Shown here piece after piece: positions 62,459-64,000 of a stretch of DNA of 64,000 nucleotides. Positions within the stretch are counted from its first letter, which is position 1. The number at the start of each line of letters is the position of its first letter. This stretch comes from Longirhabdus pacifica. Its GTDB lineage: Bacteria; Bacillota; Bacilli; Paenibacillales; DSM-105158. Location: the NCBI RefSeq assembly GCF_004115085.1, contig NZ_QXJP01000005.1, forward strand, positions 158,127 through 222,126, given 5' to 3'. A model generated the notes under the pieces. The model did no database searches and was not told where the DNA came from. It worked only from the letters and a program-made list of their open reading frames with translations. A program made the translations under genes and the position numbers.

Positions 62459-63193
62459 GTGAAAGAAAACAGAAGTGCGGCAGGTAGAATGTGGAATTTA
62501 TATCGTCAAGGTGGCTTAACTTCTGCTTGGGCTGCTGCAACAGGAGATCAGAACGCACATCATATGGCGCTCATACGTGCACTGATGAAAAAGCAAAGGC
62601 ATGAGGCCCAGTTGTCCACTTCACTTAAAGATTTGGAGTTGGTTATTTTTGATCTGGAGACGACAGGATTCTCTCCAAAACAAGGCGATGAGATCCTATC
62701 CATAGGTGCAGTGAAAGTGACAGGCTTACACATAGAAGAAGCTGAAAATTTTTATACGTTAATTAATCCTAACAGAGATATCCCAACATCGATACAACAA
62801 TTAACGGGTATAACGGAAGAAATGGTTCAATCTTCCCCCTTTATTATTGAAGGGTTACGAAATTTTCTCGATTTTGTTGGTAAGAGAGTGTTGGTTGCTC
62901 ACGGATCTGGACATGATAAACAATTTTTAAATGAGGCGTTATGGAAAACATCTCGAACGAGATTGACTCATCGTGTGATGGATACCATGATGGTTGCGAA
63001 ATGGCTTCATCCTAATGAAGATCATTATGGATTGGATGAGCTCATTCAATTATATGATATTGCGGATATAGGGAGGCACCATGCACTGCATGATGCCCAA
63101 ATGACTGCACAACTATGGATAAAATTTGTACAGCAAATGCTGAATAGAAAAGTACATACATTAGGTGAATTGTACGCTCATTTGAGTCGATAA
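62459..63193 (+). CDS. DEDDh 3'-5' exonuclease (DnaQ/PolC epsilon-like)
   Basis: A 244-residue protein. A ~55-residue helical N-terminus precedes a DEDDh exonuclease domain (~58-240): ExoI VIFDLETTGFSPKQGDEIL (D65, E67), ExoII VAHGSGHDKQFL, ExoIII HHALHDAQMTAQLW. It resembles the PolC/DnaQ proofreading family but is free-standing. It starts with GTG at 62459, one base after the DUF294 stop, so the two genes are coupled. DNA or RNA as target is not known. Confidence 0.88.
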   Translation: MKENRSAAGRMWNLYRQGGLTSAWAAATGDQNAHHMALIRALMKKQRHEAQLSTSLKDLELVIFDLETTGFSPKQGDEILSIGAVKVTGLHIEEAENFYTLINPNRDIPTSIQQLTGITEEMVQSSPFIIEGLRNFLDFVGKRVLVAHGSGHDKQFLNEALWKTSRTRLTHRVMDTMMVAKWLHPNEDHYGLDELIQLYDIADIGRHHALHDAQMTAQLWIKFVQQMLNRKVHTLGELYAHLSR

Positions 63194-63243
63194 CATAACC
63201 TAGTTCATACTTCAAGAATCATGGGGGTGAAGGGTGAATAGCA

Positions 63244-63657
63244 CTAAATAAACTTATAAGACACGGGATGAAACCACTGGTCCTCTGTAATATGAAATCC
63301 CTCTAATATAGGCTTATCTCGATAAGAAGCAATCCAGTATGTTGGAATGCTTCTCCACATTAATTTTTTGTCCTCGCTAGAAGGAAAAGGTTCTTCATCA
63401 GGGTGGGAATGAAAAATACCTACAATGTTGTGTTGTTCATGGTGTTCGTATTGTAAGAGAATCGTAGTCCATTGCTTTGGACAAAACATAAATTGTTTCC
63501 TTTTGTTTTTAGCTACATTGGTAATTGGAATAAACTGTTCTATAAATATATCCTCTTGTTGATTTTGACCGATGAGGACACCACAGCATTCGTAAGGTAA
63601 ATGCTGTTTTCCATATGCAATCAGTTCTTCATAAATAGTATTTCGAAAGTAAATCAT
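63244..63657 (-). CDS. JAMM/MPN metallopeptidase (M67 family)
   Basis: A 137-residue JAB domain protein. Glu23 (PYECCGVLIG) and the JAMM motif HSHPDEEPFPSSED (His83, His85, Asp96) are the zinc-site residues. Bacterial M67 proteins process the C-termini of ubiquitin-like sulfur carriers such as ThiS/MoaD/CysO-type, or act as isopeptidases. No sulfur-carrier gene lies adjacent, so the substrate is open. An AAGGAAG site precedes the ATG. The M3 peptidase gene lies 17 bp upstream, so they are probably in one operon. Confidence 0.85.
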   Translation of the reverse strand: MIYFRNTIYEELIAYGKQHLPYECCGVLIGQNQQEDIFIEQFIPITNVAKNKRKQFMFCPKQWTTILLQYEHHEQHNIVGIFHSHPDEEPFPSSEDKKLMWRSIPTYWIASYRDKPILEGFHITEDQWFHPVSYKFI

Positions 63658-63674
63658 AATAATATGTCTTCCTT

Positions 63675-64000
63675 TTATATCACCATTTTTTTATCCTCTA
63701 TTTCATCTATAGCACGTTCTACTTTATCCGTAATAGATTGTAAACAGGACGCCTCAAATGGAGATTGTATATTGGAATGTTGGATCACTTCTAAAAATGG
63801 TCTGCTGCCACCTGCTAAACACAAGGATAAGTAGTCTTTCCAAGCATCGTACCAGTTATGCTGCATCTTGTCCCAAAATTGCAATGCACAGATTTGTGCT
63901 AGTGCATAGTCTAATAATAGAAAGGGTGGGTGAACTACACGCCACTTAACACCCTTACGGGTCGTTTGAAGTGGATGCTTCTTGGGAAGTAGATACTTTT
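63675..64000 (-). CDS. M3 family oligoendopeptidase (3' end only)
   Basis: The frame is open from the window edge on the minus strand to a stop at 63675 (5' end missing). The ~108 visible residues include VKWRVVHPPFLLLDYALAQI, CALQFWDKMQHNWYDAWKDYLSLCLAGG and SRPFLEVI, matching the C-terminus of M3 oligoendopeptidase F-like proteins. The zinc motif lies outside the window. It ends 17 bp before the JAMM gene. Confidence 0.82.
   Translation of the reverse strand, partial: KYLLPKKHPLQTTRKGVKWRVVHPPFLLLDYALAQICALQFWDKMQHNWYDAWKDYLSLCLAGGSRPFLEVIQHSNIQSPFEASCLQSITDKVERAIDEIEDKKMVI

Overview
The window is a chromosomal stretch of a low-GC, endospore-forming member of the Bacillales. Spore genes (alpha/beta SASP, a gerP cluster, ytaF, a SleB-type hydrolase), a cell-wall endopeptidase with LysM domains, ytpB/DUF2600, frequent TTG/GTG starts and strong AAGGAGG-type ribosome binding sites all fit. 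Gene neighbourhoods such as polA-mutM-ytaF-coaE-nrdR and the DUF294/exonuclease pair point to Paenibacillaceae or a close relative. This is an inference from gene content, not a phylogenetic result. No prophage, complete IS element or CRISPR array was seen.

Layout. 1-2667: end of a phosphate-uptake operon (pstC', pstA, pstB, phoU). 2820-9639: HAD hydrolase facing polA, mutM, ytaF, coaE, a SASP gene and nrdR. 9762-13900: potassium-channel-like gene, a five-gene gerP cluster on the minus strand behind a sigma-K-like promoter, two alpha-crystallin-type genes and a methyltransferase. 14060-20909: tRNA-Ala, LytTR protein, PpiC foldase, HTH regulator with a Cys cluster, murI, LysM-M14 endopeptidase, GDPD. 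21091-28263: histidine kinase, PlsC, MFS, DUF92, M42 peptidase, guanylate-kinase-like protein. 28571-31976: ECF-type sigma factor, its membrane anti-sigma protein and a paralogous ectodomain protein. 32129-43879: M42 peptidase, MscS, an atypical response regulator, PepF with a signal peptide, MFS, ytpB, pfkA, DUF3906, glycoside hydrolase-like and YitT proteins. 44073-50711: DEAD-box helicase, YesL, probable 6S RNA, SleB, DUF1499, tpx, rhomboid, LysR. 51183-57186: oligopeptide ABC transporter split as oppDF, a seven-hairpin array, then oppABC. 57335-64000: TPR protein, YugP, MerR, amtB preceded by two GlnR/TnrA boxes, DUF294 nucleotidyltransferase-like protein, DEDDh exonuclease, JAMM protein and the end of an M3 oligoendopeptidase.

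The most unusual material is not coding. A structured palindromic repeat (about 130 bp when complete) occurs at seven intergenic loci in both orientations, with compensatory changes in its stems. A separate array of seven hairpins with a 29-bp period lies between oppF and oppA; its last unit has different arms but keeps the pairing and the loop. A 76-bp tandem duplication follows an M42 peptidase gene. Among proteins, the most notable are a response regulator with Glu at the phospho-acceptor position, a HepT-like protein lacking its histidine, a gerP cluster without gerPC, and an amtB/GlnD-like/exonuclease neighbourhood under apparent nitrogen control.
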